Translations under genes and position numbers: made by a program | Shown: positions 46,308-59,314 of the stretch, piece by piece | How the letters are laid out: every line of letters begins with the position of its first letter | Position numbering within the stretch: the first letter of the stretch is position 1 | Assembly (NCBI RefSeq): GCF_003788585.1 | Contig: NZ_AYKG01000003.1 | Span: 1 to 64,000, forward strand | DNA from: Salinisphaera japonica YTM-1 | Lineage (GTDB): Bacteria > Pseudomonadota > Gammaproteobacteria > Nevskiales > Salinisphaeraceae | Direction of reading: 5' to 3' | DNA: 64,000 nucleotides | The notes under the pieces: model-generated | The model's input: the letters and a program-made list of their open reading frames with translations, nothing else | What the model was told of the DNA's origin: nothing | Databases searched by the model: none

Positions 46308-47229
46308 TACCAACGCGCCGGTCACCGCCGATGCGGTGATCGATTACTTCAAGGGGCTGCAGGATCATATCGCGGCCCGTCTGGAGGCCTTCGAGCCCGA
46401 GGCCCGGTTTTTCGTCGATCAATGGGATCGGCCCTCCGGCGGTGGCGGCGATACGCGCGTGCTGTCCGAGGGGGCCGTGTTCGAGCGGGCCGGGGTCAAT
46501 TTCTCGCATATCACCGGGGATTCCCTGCCGGCCTCGGCCTCGGCGCGCCGGCCCGAGCTGGCCGGGCGCTCGTTCGTGGCCACCGGCGTGTCGGTGGTTG
46601 CCCATCCGTGGAATCCCTATGCGCCGACCGCGCATGCCAACGTGCGTTTCTTCATCGCCGAAAAACCCGGGGAGGCACCGGTCTGGTGGTTCGGCGGCGG
46701 TTTCGATCTGACGCCGCACTACGGCTTCGATGACGATGCGATCGCCTGGCATCAAGGCGCGCATGACGCCTGCGCGCCGTTTGGCGATGATCTCTATGAC
46801 CGGTTCAAGGCCTGGTGCGACGAGTATTTCTATCTTCCGCATCGCGACGAGACACGTGGCATCGGCGGCTTGTTCTTCGATGATTTTGACGAGCTGGGCT
46901 TTGCCGATTCGTTTGCCTTCGTGCAATCGGTGGGCCAGGCGTTCATCGATTCCTATGCGCCGATCGTAGAGACACGCAAGGACCACGATTACGGCCCGGC
47001 CGAGCGGGATTTCCAGCTGTACCGACGTGGGCGTTACGTCGAGTTCAATCTCGTCTATGACCGCGGCACGTTGTTTGGCTTGCAGTCCAAGGGCCGTACC
47101 GAGTCCATCCTGATGTCGATGCCACCACGCGCGGCATGGCAGTATGCTTATAAACCGGTGCCCGGGAGCGCCGAGGCCGATCTGTATGCGCGCTTTCTCA
47201 AGCCTCAGGACTGGCTTCGGCGTGTCTAG
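46297..47229 (+). CDS. hemF: Oxygen-dependent coproporphyrinogen III oxidase
   Basis: Aerobic decarboxylation of coproporphyrinogen III to protoporphyrinogen IX (310 residues). Motifs: [21 protein letters not shown]-type N-terminal region (about residues 49-69), [38 protein letters not shown] and [17 protein letters not shown]. The GTG start at 46297 has GGGGAGA upstream and lies inside the tsaC end, so the two are coupled. With hemB it is the second heme gene here. Confidence 0.96.
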   Translation: MAVDTNAPVTADAVIDYFKGLQDHIAARLEAFEPEARFFVDQWDRPSGGGGDTRVLSEGAVFERAGVNFSHITGDSLPASASARRPELAGRSFVATGVSVVAHPWNPYAPTAHANVRFFIAEKPGEAPVWWFGGGFDLTPHYGFDDDAIAWHQGAHDACAPFGDDLYDRFKAWCDEYFYLPHRDETRGIGGLFFDDFDELGFADSFAFVQSVGQAFIDSYAPIVETRKDHDYGPAERDFQLYRRGRYVEFNLVYDRGTLFGLQSKGRTESILMSMPPRAAWQYAYKPVPGSAEADLYARFLKPQDWLRRV

Positions 47230-47268
47230 AGATCGCGCCGGATCATAACTGGGGAGCTTGTACAGGCG

Positions 47269-48234
47269 ATGCATATCACGCTGACGGAACTGCGCTATCT
47301 GATCGCGCTTGATAAGGAGCGTCACTTCGGCCGCGCGGCCAAGCGCGCCTTCGTGAGCCAGCCCACGCTGTCCGTGGCGGTCAAGAAACTCGAGGGCGAG
47401 CTCGGCGTGACCGTGTTCGAACGCAACCGCGGCGAGGCCCGGGTCACGCCCATCGGCCGGCGCATCATCGAGCAGGCCTATCGCGTGCTGGGCGAAGTCA
47501 GCGCGCTGGAATCCGTGGCCGAACAGGGCCGCGACGAGCTCAAGGGCCCGCTACGTCTGGGCGTGATCTATACCGTGGGCCCGTATCTGCTGCCGCATCT
47601 GATTCCGGCGCTGCGCGCCACCAGCCCGGATATGCCGCTGATCATCGAGGAAAACCTCACCGGCCAGCTTACCCAGCAGCTGCGCAACAACGAGCTCGAC
47701 GCCGTGATCGTGGCCATGCCCTATGACGTTTCAGGCATGTCGGTCTGGCCGATCTACGACGAAAGCTTTGTCGTGGTCATGCCACAGAGCCATGCCTGGG
47801 CCCAGCGTGAGTCCGTCGATGCCAACGAACTGGCCGACGAGAACCTGCTGCTGCTCGGCCCGGGCCACTGCTTTCGTGACCAGGTGCTGGATCTGTGTGC
47901 GGGCTGTCGCGAAACCGAGGAAGCCCATCGCACCCGCTCGGGCTCGTCGCTGGAGACCATTCGCCATATGGTCGCCAGCGGGCTGGGCGTGACGGTCCTG
48001 CCACGCTCATCGATTCCGAACCTGTCGCATGAGTCGCGTCTTCTGGAGACCCGCCCGTTTTCCGGCACCGCGCCCAAGCGCCAGATCGCGATCGCCTGGC
48101 GACGCAGCTTTCCGCGCCCGAAAGCCATCAGCGCCCTGCACGAGGCGGTCATGGGCTGTGATCTGGCCGGGGTATCGCTCATGGAAGAGCAGAACGCACT
48201 CAACGTCGACGAGGCGTTTCTCGACGCGTCGTAG
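47269..48234 (+). CDS. oxyR: Hydrogen peroxide sensor/activator OxyR (LysR family)
   Basis: A 321-residue LysR regulator. The N-terminal winged helix (about 1-60) reads LTELRYLIALDKERHFGRAA. The redox pair is visible: Cys 201 in GPGHCFRDQ and Cys 210 in VLDLC, with the same 9-residue spacing as E. coli Cys199/Cys208, so peroxide-driven disulfide switching is expected. It should activate catalase/peroxidase genes; none is adjacent. Monocistronic, 39 bp after hemF. Confidence 0.95.
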   Translation: MHITLTELRYLIALDKERHFGRAAKRAFVSQPTLSVAVKKLEGELGVTVFERNRGEARVTPIGRRIIEQAYRVLGEVSALESVAEQGRDELKGPLRLGVIYTVGPYLLPHLIPALRATSPDMPLIIEENLTGQLTQQLRNNELDAVIVAMPYDVSGMSVWPIYDESFVVVMPQSHAWAQRESVDANELADENLLLLGPGHCFRDQVLDLCAGCRETEEAHRTRSGSSLETIRHMVASGLGVTVLPRSSIPNLSHESRLLETRPFSGTAPKRQIAIAWRRSFPRPKAISALHEAVMGCDLAGVSLMEEQNALNVDEAFLDAS

Positions 48235-48294
48235 CCGTCGTAGGGGCGGACCGTACGTTACACTCAGGGCCATCGTTTGCCGGCATGCTCGGAT

Positions 48295-50262
<1,968 letters not shown>

Positions 50263-50268
50263 GTTTCC

Positions 50269-50283
50269 GGGAGCTCAGTCATC
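50269..50283 (+). promoter_or_regulatory. cca: Shine-Dalgarno and ATC start of cca
   Basis: GGGAG (50269-50273) lies seven bases before ATC (50281-50283). This is normal spacing for a ribosome site, at the exact place where family similarity of CCA-adding enzyme should begin. No ATG, GTG or TTG exists in frame between the upstream stop (50260-50262) and GTG 50341. Confidence 0.6.
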
Positions 50284-51567
50284 GACGAATCAACCGACGG
50301 CCTGCCGGCCGGTGCTGCGCGTTACCTGGTCGGCGGCGCGGTGCGTGACGCCCTGTTGGGCCTTGCGGTGGCCGATCGCGATTGGGTGGTCGTCGGGGCG
50401 ACACCCGAGGCCATGCAGGCGAGCGGCTATATCGCGGTCGGCCGTGATTTTCCGGTGTTTCTGCATCCCCAAACCCGCGAAGAGCATGCCCTGGCGCGCA
50501 CCGAGCGCAAATCCGGCCCCGGTTATCACGGTTTTGTCTTTCATGCGGATACCGAGGTCACACTCGAGGCCGATCTGGCCCGGCGTGATCTGACCGTCAA
50601 CGCCATCGCCGAGGCCCCGGACGGCGTGCGTGTCGATCCTTATGACGGCCAGGCCGATCTTGAAGCCCGGCGGTTACGTCACGTATCGCCCGCGTTTGTC
50701 GAAGACCCGGTGCGACTCCTGCGCCTGGCCCGCTACTATGCCCGTTTCGCCCCACTCGGCTTTACCGTGGCCGAGGACACACGGGCCCTGTGCCAGACCA
50801 TGGTGGCTTCCGGCGAGGTCGATCATCTCGTGCCCGAACGGGTGTGGGCCGAGACCGAGCGCGCGCTCATGTGCGACGAGCCGGCCCTGTTCTTCTATTT
50901 CCTGCGCGAGATCGGCGCACTCGAGCGGCTGTTTCCCGAACTGTCGGCGCTTTTCGGCGTGCCCCAGCCGCCGCAGTATCACCCCGAGGTGGATTGCGGA
51001 ATTCATACGCTGCTGGTGTTGAGCCTGGCCGCCGCCGACGACGCCGGGCTTGCGGCGCGCTACGGCGCGCTGTGTCACGACTATGGCAAGGGGCTGACGC
51101 CGGCCGATATCCTGCCCGGCCATCGCGGCCACGAGGAACGCGGCGTGATACCCGCCGATACCGCCAGCCGGCGCATGGGCGTGCCGCGCGCGCTGCGTGA
51201 AACCGCGTATCTGACCGCGCGTTGGCATACGCATATCCATCGCATCACCCAGCTCAAGGCCACCACGCTGATGGCGCTGTTTGAAGCCGTCGATGCCTTT
51301 CGTCGGCCCGACCGGCTGGAGAATCTGATCAGCGTGTGCATCGCCGACGTCCGCGGGCGCCTCGGCTATGAACACCGGGCCTATCCCCAGGCCGAGCTGG
51401 CCCGCAAGGCACTGGCCGCGGCCAATGCGCTGACGGGGGCCGAGGTGGTCGCCACGCACGGGCTGCGCGGCCCCGCCGTTGGCGAAAAATTACGCGAGTT
51501 GCGTGTCCTGGCTATTCAGCGCGCGATTCACGGCAGAGAACTTGCAGCACGAGACATAACCGCATGA
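50281..51567 (+). CDS. cca: CCA-adding tRNA nucleotidyltransferase, probable ATC start
   Basis: Adds and repairs the 3' CCA end of tRNAs (about 428 residues). Conserved features: RYLVGGAVRDALLGL with the GG nucleotide-binding motif, DRDWVVVGATPEAM (catalytic Asp pair), RRDLTVNAIA, EDPVRLLRLARYYARF and a C-terminal HD domain (LCHDYGKGLTP). The first canonical start, GTG 50341, begins inside the motif and would delete LVGGA. In-frame sequence extends upstream to an ATC at 50281 with good ribosome-site spacing. Coupled to folM by an ATGA overlap. Confidence 0.92.
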   Translation: MDESTDGLPAGAARYLVGGAVRDALLGLAVADRDWVVVGATPEAMQASGYIAVGRDFPVFLHPQTREEHALARTERKSGPGYHGFVFHADTEVTLEADLARRDLTVNAIAEAPDGVRVDPYDGQADLEARRLRHVSPAFVEDPVRLLRLARYYARFAPLGFTVAEDTRALCQTMVASGEVDHLVPERVWAETERALMCDEPALFFYFLREIGALERLFPELSALFGVPQPPQYHPEVDCGIHTLLVLSLAAADDAGLAARYGALCHDYGKGLTPADILPGHRGHEERGVIPADTASRRMGVPRALRETAYLTARWHTHIHRITQLKATTLMALFEAVDAFRRPDRLENLISVCIADVRGRLGYEHRAYPQAELARKALAAANALTGAEVVATHGLRGPAVGEKLRELRVLAIQRAIHGRELAARDITA

Positions 51568-52289
51568 ATACCGACGCCGCACCTGTCGTGGTCACGGGCG
51601 CCAACCGCAATATCGGCGCGCATATCGCCAACCGCTTGATCGACGACGGTTTTTCCGTCATCGCCGTCTATCGCAGCGAAACCGACGACATCGCTGGCCT
51701 GATCGAGCGCGGCGCGCATGTCGTACAAGGTGAATTCGCCGATACCGCCAGCACGCGGGCTATCGCAGCTCGTATCCGCGCGCTCGCGCCCCGGCTGCGC
51801 GCCCTGATCCATAATGCCTCGGCCTTTGCCCCCACCGATGACGATATCGAGGCCGCCTCGGACCAGTTCCAGGCGTTCTTCGAGGTCCACATGCGCGCGC
51901 CTTACCTGCTCAATACCGAACTGGCCGACTGCCTGGCCGGCAGCCGCGAGGCGCCGGGCGATATCATCCAGATCACCGACATACAGGCCGACAACCCCAA
52001 GCCGGTCTATGACGTCTATTGCGCGACCAAGGCGGGCCTGCAGAATCTGGGTCTGTCGTTTGCCAAGCGTCTAGCCCCCACGATCAAGGTCAACATGATC
52101 CAGCCGGGGCCGATCTCGTTTCAGCACTGGGTGGATGAGGCCGGCCGTGAGCAGACTCTGGCCGCCACCCCGCTGCAAAAGACGGGCACACCGGAGACGA
52201 TTTACACCGCCCTGCGCAGCTGTATGGACAACCCCTTCCAGACCGGCGCCGTGATCGCGGTGGATGGCGGTCTGCGCCTGGGGAATTGA
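51564..52289 (+). CDS. folM: Pteridine reductase / dihydromonapterin reductase (FolM-like SDR)
   Basis: A 241-residue short-chain dehydrogenase. Cofactor motif VVTGANRNIGAHIANRL (N-R-N-I-G with Arg, typical of NADPH-using pteridine reductases), LIHNASAF, and catalytic YDVYCATKAGLQNL (Tyr-x3-Lys). Similar enzymes reduce dihydromonapterin or dihydrofolate. The assignment is supported by folK and folB on the opposite strand 48 bp away. Overlaps cca by 4 bp. Confidence 0.88.
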   Translation: MNTDAAPVVVTGANRNIGAHIANRLIDDGFSVIAVYRSETDDIAGLIERGAHVVQGEFADTASTRAIAARIRALAPRLRALIHNASAFAPTDDDIEAASDQFQAFFEVHMRAPYLLNTELADCLAGSREAPGDIIQITDIQADNPKPVYDVYCATKAGLQNLGLSFAKRLAPTIKVNMIQPGPISFQHWVDEAGREQTLAATPLQKTGTPETIYTALRSCMDNPFQTGAVIAVDGGLRLGN

Positions 52290-52336
52290 TCACTGGCGGT
52301 TGATCGCGAGCGGCTGGTTGCCGACAGCCGGCAGCT

Positions 52337-52846
52337 TCAGTCAGCGCCGGCCAGCTCGGCCCAATCGATGGCGATCAGCGGCTGGCACGGCGCGCTATCG
52401 TCGCCCCAGAGCGCGGCATACGTCCGGCCAAGGCTCGGATGAACACCCTGCGGTCGCAGCTCGGCCAGCGGTGCCAGCACGAAGGCATAGTCGGTGATAT
52501 CGGCCCGCGGCACCCGAATAGTGCCGTCGTCGTGGATGGTGTCGCCGTAGAGCAACAGATCCAAATCCAGCGTGCGTGAGCCGTCGCGGGCACGCTGGGC
52601 CCGCCCGTTTGCTGTCTCGATATCGCGCAGGGCCGCCTGAACCTGCTCGATCGGCTCGTCGGTCGAGAATATCACCACCAGATTGATGAAATCCGCGCCG
52701 TCAAACCCCACCGCCGGACACCGATAGAGCGTGGAGATATCCAGCGTGCCAAAACGCGCGTGCAGCGCCTGAATCGCCGCCGGTACATAACGTCCCGGGG
52801 CGATGTTCGAGCCGATGCCCACGGCTGTATCCACGACCCTCGTCAT
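52337..52846 (-). CDS. folK: HPPK (2-amino-4-hydroxy-6-hydroxymethyldihydropteridine diphosphokinase)
   Basis: Transfers pyrophosphate from ATP to hydroxymethyl-dihydropterin in folate synthesis (169 residues). N-terminal VGIGSNIAPGRYVPAAI, central ADFINLVVIFST and the signature RTLDLDLLLYGD (magnesium-binding Asp pair) are intact. Overlaps the folB stop by 4 bp in the leftward folB-folK pair. Confidence 0.95.
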   Translation of the reverse strand: MTRVVDTAVGIGSNIAPGRYVPAAIQALHARFGTLDISTLYRCPAVGFDGADFINLVVIFSTDEPIEQVQAALRDIETANGRAQRARDGSRTLDLDLLLYGDTIHDDGTIRVPRADITDYAFVLAPLAELRPQGVHPSLGRTYAALWGDDSAPCQPLIAIDWAELAGAD

Positions 52847-53196
52847 ACCGCCGGGCGCGTGATCTGTACGCCGACGTTCTTCGCCCCGCGCAGGGCGAAC
52901 GGCTTGTTCAATCGCAAGGTCACGCGTGTGACGCCGAACTCCTCGATGATCAAGGCCGCAACCCGTTCGGCCAGGGTTTCGACCAGCTCGAAGCCGGCGT
53001 CTTCAACGAAAGCGATCACGCGCTTGGACACGGCCTTGTAATCCAGGGTCTTTGCCACGTCGTCGGTGGCTGCGGCCGCGCGAATATCGAAATCCATGGC
53101 CAGATCCAGCACTACGCGCTGGCGAATCCGGCGCTCCCAGTCGTACAGGCCAATCTGTGTATCGATGGCCAGTTGGTCGATGAATATCGTGTCCAC
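52843..53196 (-). CDS. folB: Dihydroneopterin aldolase
   Basis: Converts dihydroneopterin to hydroxymethyl-dihydropterin plus glycolaldehyde (117 residues, normal). Motifs: QLAIDTQIGLYDWERRIRQ with catalytic Glu, LDYKAVSKRVIAFVE and LVETLAERVAALII; the catalytic Lys is in RLNKPFALRGAKNVGV. GTG 53196 is the start consistent with family length; a longer in-frame start at 53370 lies inside tsaD and is rejected. Confidence 0.94.
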   Translation of the reverse strand: MDTIFIDQLAIDTQIGLYDWERRIRQRVVLDLAMDFDIRAAAATDDVAKTLDYKAVSKRVIAFVEDAGFELVETLAERVAALIIEEFGVTRVTLRLNKPFALRGAKNVGVQITRPAV

Positions 53197-53225
53197 GACG
53201 TTGAAGATCGTTGTATTGCAGCCGC

Positions 53226-54290
53226 TCAGGATACCGGCTTTGTTGGTCGCGGCGGGACCAGTGTTTCCAGCGACCAGCGAGCCGTGGCCTGGGCAGCGGC
53301 GATACCGGGCATGAAATCCCCCCGGCGCAGCCAGCCGGCCAGCGCGATCATGGCGGCGTTGTCGGTACAAAACGCCTGGCGCGGGTAATACAGCGCGAAC
53401 CCGTCTGTCGTTCCGGCCGCGCCGAGACGATCACGCAGCGCCTGGTTGGCACCCACCCCGCCGGCGACGACGAGACGACCCGTGGCGCTATCGCGCATCG
53501 CCCGTCGACATTTGATCACCAGCGTATCGATCACGGCCTGCTGGAAACTGGCCGCGATATCGGCATGCACCTGCGGCGTGCCGTCACAGGCCTTGATCGC
53601 CAGCATGACCGCAGTCTTGAGCCCCGAAAAAGAAAAATCCAGGCCCGGGCGTTTGGTCATGGGTCGCGGAAAATCATAAGCGCCCGGATCCCCCTGCTCG
53701 GCGAGTGCCGCCAGCGCCGGCCCGCCGGGATAACCCAGCCCCAGCATCTTGGCGGCCTTGTCGAAGGCCTCGCCCACGGCATCGTCGATACTCTTGCCAA
53801 GCACCCGATACGCCCCGACACCTTCAACCGCCACGAGCAACGTATGCCCGCCAGACACCAGCAGCGCGGTATACGGAAAAGCCGGGGCTGCGTCTTCCAG
53901 CAACGGCGAGAGCAGATGCCCTTCCATGTGATGAACACCCAGGACCGGCACGCCCAGACTCATGCCCAGGCCCGACGCCACCGCACTGCCCACCAGTAGT
54001 GCCCCGACAAGCCCCGGGCCCCGCGTATAGGCAATGCCCGTGATCTCGGCCCGCCGAGCGCTGTCGCAGACGGTTTCGATCAGCGGCGTGATCTTGCGGA
54101 TATGATCGCGCGAAGCCAGCTCGGGCACCACGCCGCCGTAATCGGCGTGCAGTGCAACCTGGCTGTGTAACGCATGGCCGGCCAGTCCGTCATCGCCGTA
54201 CAAGGCCACCGCGGTTTCGTCACAAGAGCTTTCGATACCCAGGATCAGCGTGCCACGTTGCACGGTCGATATTTCAGGCGTATTATTCAT
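53226..54290 (-). CDS. tsaD: tRNA N6-adenosine threonylcarbamoyltransferase TsaD
   Basis: Transfers threonylcarbamoyl from TC-AMP to A37 of ANN-decoding tRNAs (354 residues). ASKHA motifs: [32 protein letters not shown] (metal-binding His pair), [13 protein letters not shown] and [13 protein letters not shown]. Its partner tsaC is at 45735. Divergent from rpsU, the conserved gammaproteobacterial arrangement. Confidence 0.97.
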   Translation of the reverse strand: MNNTPEISTVQRGTLILGIESSCDETAVALYGDDGLAGHALHSQVALHADYGGVVPELASRDHIRKITPLIETVCDSARRAEITGIAYTRGPGLVGALLVGSAVASGLGMSLGVPVLGVHHMEGHLLSPLLEDAAPAFPYTALLVSGGHTLLVAVEGVGAYRVLGKSIDDAVGEAFDKAAKMLGLGYPGGPALAALAEQGDPGAYDFPRPMTKRPGLDFSFSGLKTAVMLAIKACDGTPQVHADIAASFQQAVIDTLVIKCRRAMRDSATGRLVVAGGVGANQALRDRLGAAGTTDGFALYYPRQAFCTDNAAMIALAGWLRRGDFMPGIAAAQATARWSLETLVPPRPTKPVS

Positions 54291-54372
54291 CGTCCTATTC
54301 TAGCTGCGCGGTTAATAATCGTCAGCGGCTGGATCGACAAGACTGCACCTATTTTCCGGAGTGTGATGCTCA

Positions 54373-54588
54373 ATGCCTAGCGTACGCGTAAAAGAGAACG
54401 AGCCGTTTGAAGTCGCCCTGCGTCGTTTCAAGCGCGGTTGCGAAAAAGCCGGCGTCGTGACCGAAGTACGCCGTCGCGAATTCTTCGAAAAGCCCTGTCA
54501 GACACGCAAGCGCAAGCGCGCGGCCGCCGTAAAGCGCCACGCCAAGCGTCTACAGCGTGAGCAGCAGCGTTTTACGCGTCAGTATTGA
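54373..54588 (+). CDS. rpsU: 30S ribosomal protein S21
   Basis: A 71-residue basic ribosomal protein: [19 protein letters not shown] through [20 protein letters not shown], essentially identical in layout to E. coli S21. First gene of the macromolecular-synthesis operon. An intrinsic terminator follows, as in E. coli, so S21 is made in excess of primase and sigma. Confidence 0.98.
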   Translation: MPSVRVKENEPFEVALRRFKRGCEKAGVVTEVRRREFFEKPCQTRKRKRAAAVKRHAKRLQREQQRFTRQY

Positions 54589-54638
54589 TCGAGTCTCTCG
54601 ATCACTGACACGGTAACGATTCGAATGAATCGTCTAAG

Positions 54639-54666
54639 ACAGCGGCTTCGGGCCGCTGTTTTTTTG
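54639..54666 (+). terminator. Terminator/attenuator between rpsU and yqeY-dnaG-rpoD
   Basis: ACAGCGGC and GCCGCTGT pair around TTCGG and are followed by seven T residues, 50 bp after rpsU. In the E. coli operon the equivalent terminator lowers downstream expression; the same role is inferred. Confidence 0.92.
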
Positions 54667-54736
54667 TCTGACGATCGCCGGCCCTGCAATCATCGCCGGC
54701 CATCGATTCGACATGTATCAATGTCTCTTGTGGAGA

Positions 54737-55186
54737 ATGCCCTTGAACCTTAAAGAACAGCTGGCTGACGATATGAAGTCGGCCATGCGCGCCCGGGACA
54801 AGGAACGTCTGTCGGTCATTCGTCAGGCCCAGGCCGCCGTCAAACAGCGCGAAGTGGATGAATCCACCACGCTGGACGACGCCGAAGTCCTGGCCGTGAT
54901 CGAAAAGATGATCAAGCAGCGTCGCGATGCCGAAACCCAGTATCGCGACGCCGGCCGCGATGAGCTGGCCGATGCCGAAAACGCCGAGATCCATGTCCTC
55001 GAGCATTATCTGCCGGCCCGGCTGACCGACGCCGATCTCGATGCCGTGATCGACCGGGCCGTGGCTGATCACGAGGGCGCAAGCATGCGCGACATGGGCA
55101 AGATCATGGGCCAGCTCAAGACCGAGCTGGCCGGTCAGGCCGATATGTCCGATGTGTCCGCGCGCCTGAAGGCCCGGCTGCAGTAA
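54737..55186 (+). CDS. YqeY / GatB-Yqey domain protein
   Basis: A 149-residue protein of the GatB/Yqey family (NLKEQLADDMKSAMRARDKERL, YLPARLTDADLDAVIDRAV, GKIMGQLKTELAGQADMS), common between rpsU and dnaG. It resembles the tRNA-binding tail of GatB, but its role is not established. ATG 54737 has GGAG only two bases upstream; TTG 54743 would have a seven-base gap to the same GGAG and may be the true start. Confidence 0.93.
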   Translation: MPLNLKEQLADDMKSAMRARDKERLSVIRQAQAAVKQREVDESTTLDDAEVLAVIEKMIKQRRDAETQYRDAGRDELADAENAEIHVLEHYLPARLTDADLDAVIDRAVADHEGASMRDMGKIMGQLKTELAGQADMSDVSARLKARLQ

Positions 55187-55229
55187 TCCCTGATTCGCTC
55201 GGCCACGGCCGGGCGATACCCGAGATGTC

Positions 55230-57005
55230 ATGGCACGCATCCCGCAGAGCTTTATCGATCAACTACTGGATCGCACGGATATCGTGTCGATCATCGACTT
55301 GCGGGTGTCGCTGAAAAAGACCGGCCGCGAGTACGGCGCCTGTTGCCCGTTTCACGACGAAAACACCCCCTCGTTCACGGTGTCGCCGACCAAGCAGTTC
55401 TATCACTGCTTCGGCTGCGGGGCCCACGGCAGCGCCATCAGCTTCTTGATGGAATACGACCGTCTGGAATTTCGCGACGCGGTCGACGTGCTGGCCCAGG
55501 CCGCCGGCATGGAGCTGCCCGAAGAAGCCGTCGAAGATACCCCAACCGGGCCGCCGCGCGAGCCGCTGTACGATGTCCTGCGTATCGCCGATCGGCATTA
55601 CCAGAGTGCGCTGCGAAAAAATGACGCCACCATCGCCTATCTCAAGAAACGCGGTGTCTCGGGCGATATGGCCAAGCGCTACGGCCTGGGCCATGCCGCC
55701 GACAGCTGGGACGCGCTGACCGGCATCATCGGCGACAAGCCGGCCGCTGCCCGCGCGGGCATGCTTATCGAACGCGATTCCGGCGGCTACTTTGACCGCT
55801 TCCGGAATCGCTTGATGTTTCCGATTCGCGATACCCGCGGGCGCACCATCGCCTTCGGCGGCCGCGCCCTGGGCGACGACAAGGCGAAGTATCTCAACTC
55901 GCCGGAAACGCCGCTGTTTCACAAATCCGACCAGATGTACGGCCTGTACGAGGCACGCCAGGCCATGCGGGATCTGCCGCGTCTATTGGTGGTCGAGGGC
56001 TATATGGATGTCATCGCCCTGGCCCAGCACGGTTTTCCCAACGCCGTGGCCACGCTGGGCACGGCCACCACGGCCAGTCATCTGACCACCCTGTTTCGTC
56101 ATACCCAGGAAGTGGTCTTCTGCTTCGACGGCGACGCGGCCGGCACCCGGGCTGCCCGCAAGGCCATGGATATCAGCCTGCCGGTGATGCGCGGCGCACG
56201 CCGTGTGCGCTTCATGTTCATGCCCGAAGGCGAAGATCCGGACACCTTGGTACACAGCGATAACGGCACGGCGCGCATGCAGGCGGCCATCGACGAGGCA
56301 CGCCCGGCCTCCGAAGTGTTGCTCAACGGGCTGACCGAAGGCCTGGATCTGACCACGCCGGACGGGCGCGCCCAGCTGATCGAGCGCGCCCGTGCGCCGA
56401 TCAACGCACTGCCACCGGAAGCATTCCGCGCCGAGCTAATCGGTGAGTTATCGCGATTGTCGCGCCTGCCCTCGGCCGATCTGCGCGAGCTGTTTGCCAC
56501 CCATGCCAGTGCGCGACCGGCCCATGACACGCCTGTGGCACACAAACCCGCCGCCCGCGAGGCCGACAGCGCTCGCGTGACACCCGTTACCCGCGCCCTG
56601 TCGTTGCTTCTGGCCGATACCGCGCTGGCCGGCAAGGTCGATAATGCCCGCGCCGACCTAGCCGATCACAATAACCCCGGGGCAAGAATTCTGGCCGAGG
56701 CGATTGACTTTTTCGCAAACAACCCAAATGTCGCCGTTGCACGATGGTTGGAGCGATACCGGGACAATCGTTATTTCTCGCGCCTGCAGACACTGGCCGC
56801 CCAGAGCCCACCCGGGGACGACGATACCCGGGCCGACGAATTCGTCGACGCGGTGGCCCGGTTGTCGCAGCAGCGCCGCTCGCGCCAGACCCTGCGCGAG
56901 CGCTATAACGCCCTGCTCGCCCAGCAGGAACACGGCCCGCTGGATGAGCGCGCCGCACAAGAGTTGAAGGAAGTCTTGAGCCAGCTGCAGGGCAGCACCG
57001 GCTGA
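55230..57005 (+). CDS. dnaG: DNA primase
   Basis: Synthesises RNA primers for replication (591 residues). The zinc-binding domain has CCPFHDENTPSF and FYHCFGCGAHG (C-x2-H...C-x2-C). The core has RFRNRLMFPIRDTRGRTIAF; the Toprim region has VVEGYMDVIALAQHG and FCFDGDAAGTRAARKAM. The C-terminal helical domain (about 450-591) should bind DnaB. Located between yqeY and rpoD. Confidence 0.97.
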   Translation: MARIPQSFIDQLLDRTDIVSIIDLRVSLKKTGREYGACCPFHDENTPSFTVSPTKQFYHCFGCGAHGSAISFLMEYDRLEFRDAVDVLAQAAGMELPEEAVEDTPTGPPREPLYDVLRIADRHYQSALRKNDATIAYLKKRGVSGDMAKRYGLGHAADSWDALTGIIGDKPAAARAGMLIERDSGGYFDRFRNRLMFPIRDTRGRTIAFGGRALGDDKAKYLNSPETPLFHKSDQMYGLYEARQAMRDLPRLLVVEGYMDVIALAQHGFPNAVATLGTATTASHLTTLFRHTQEVVFCFDGDAAGTRAARKAMDISLPVMRGARRVRFMFMPEGEDPDTLVHSDNGTARMQAAIDEARPASEVLLNGLTEGLDLTTPDGRAQLIERARAPINALPPEAFRAELIGELSRLSRLPSADLRELFATHASARPAHDTPVAHKPAAREADSARVTPVTRALSLLLADTALAGKVDNARADLADHNNPGARILAEAIDFFANNPNVAVARWLERYRDNRYFSRLQTLAAQSPPGDDDTRADEFVDAVARLSQQRRSRQTLRERYNALLAQQEHGPLDERAAQELKEVLSQLQGSTG

Positions 57006-57095
57006 TCGATCACGCGCCCTGTCACGGGCGATGCTAAACTGGTTGGTTATCGCCGAGTGCGCCCTGCCCCTAAGATTCAACACGCAGCGAGTCAC

Positions 57096-58937
<1,842 letters not shown>

Positions 58938-58989
58938 CGCATACCCGCCGCCGGCCTTGGCCCGACAAGGCCGGCGCGCTATAGTTTCG

Positions 58990-59016
58990 CGCCGGATGCG
59001 CAACGCATCCGGCGTT
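58990..59016 (+). terminator. Rho-independent terminator after rpoD
   Basis: CGCCGGATGCG and CGCATCCGGCG pair around a short CAA loop and are followed by TTTT, about 50 bp after rpoD. A second GC-rich hairpin without T-run (58952-58977) precedes it. Confidence 0.88.
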
Positions 59017-59034
59017 TTCGTCTGACAAGACGAC

Positions 59035-59110
<76 letters not shown>

Positions 59111-59314
59111 TTAAATTCAGTTGCTTATCCCGATTCGCCAACACAAGGCTTTTTCCGGGTCTTGCTCTGGGCAGCATATGGGCAGCAACCCGATTCAATC
59201 GATTGACGTGGCTCGACTGCCTACCCTCATCCAACACCCCGCCCAGCCGCATCTCGTCTTTCATCAACCCGCGCATGCTCTGCTTTCGCAGATAGCGAAA
59301 AGGTCCGAGAACGG
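59111..59314. other. Spacer between tRNA and tape measure gene (possible attachment end)
   Basis: 204 bp with no convincing gene. GGGCAGCATATGGGCAGCAA (59169-59188) contains a direct GGGCAGCA repeat. The position next to the tRNA 3' end suits a prophage attachment end, but no second copy of the tRNA end is inside the window to prove it. Confidence 0.45.
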
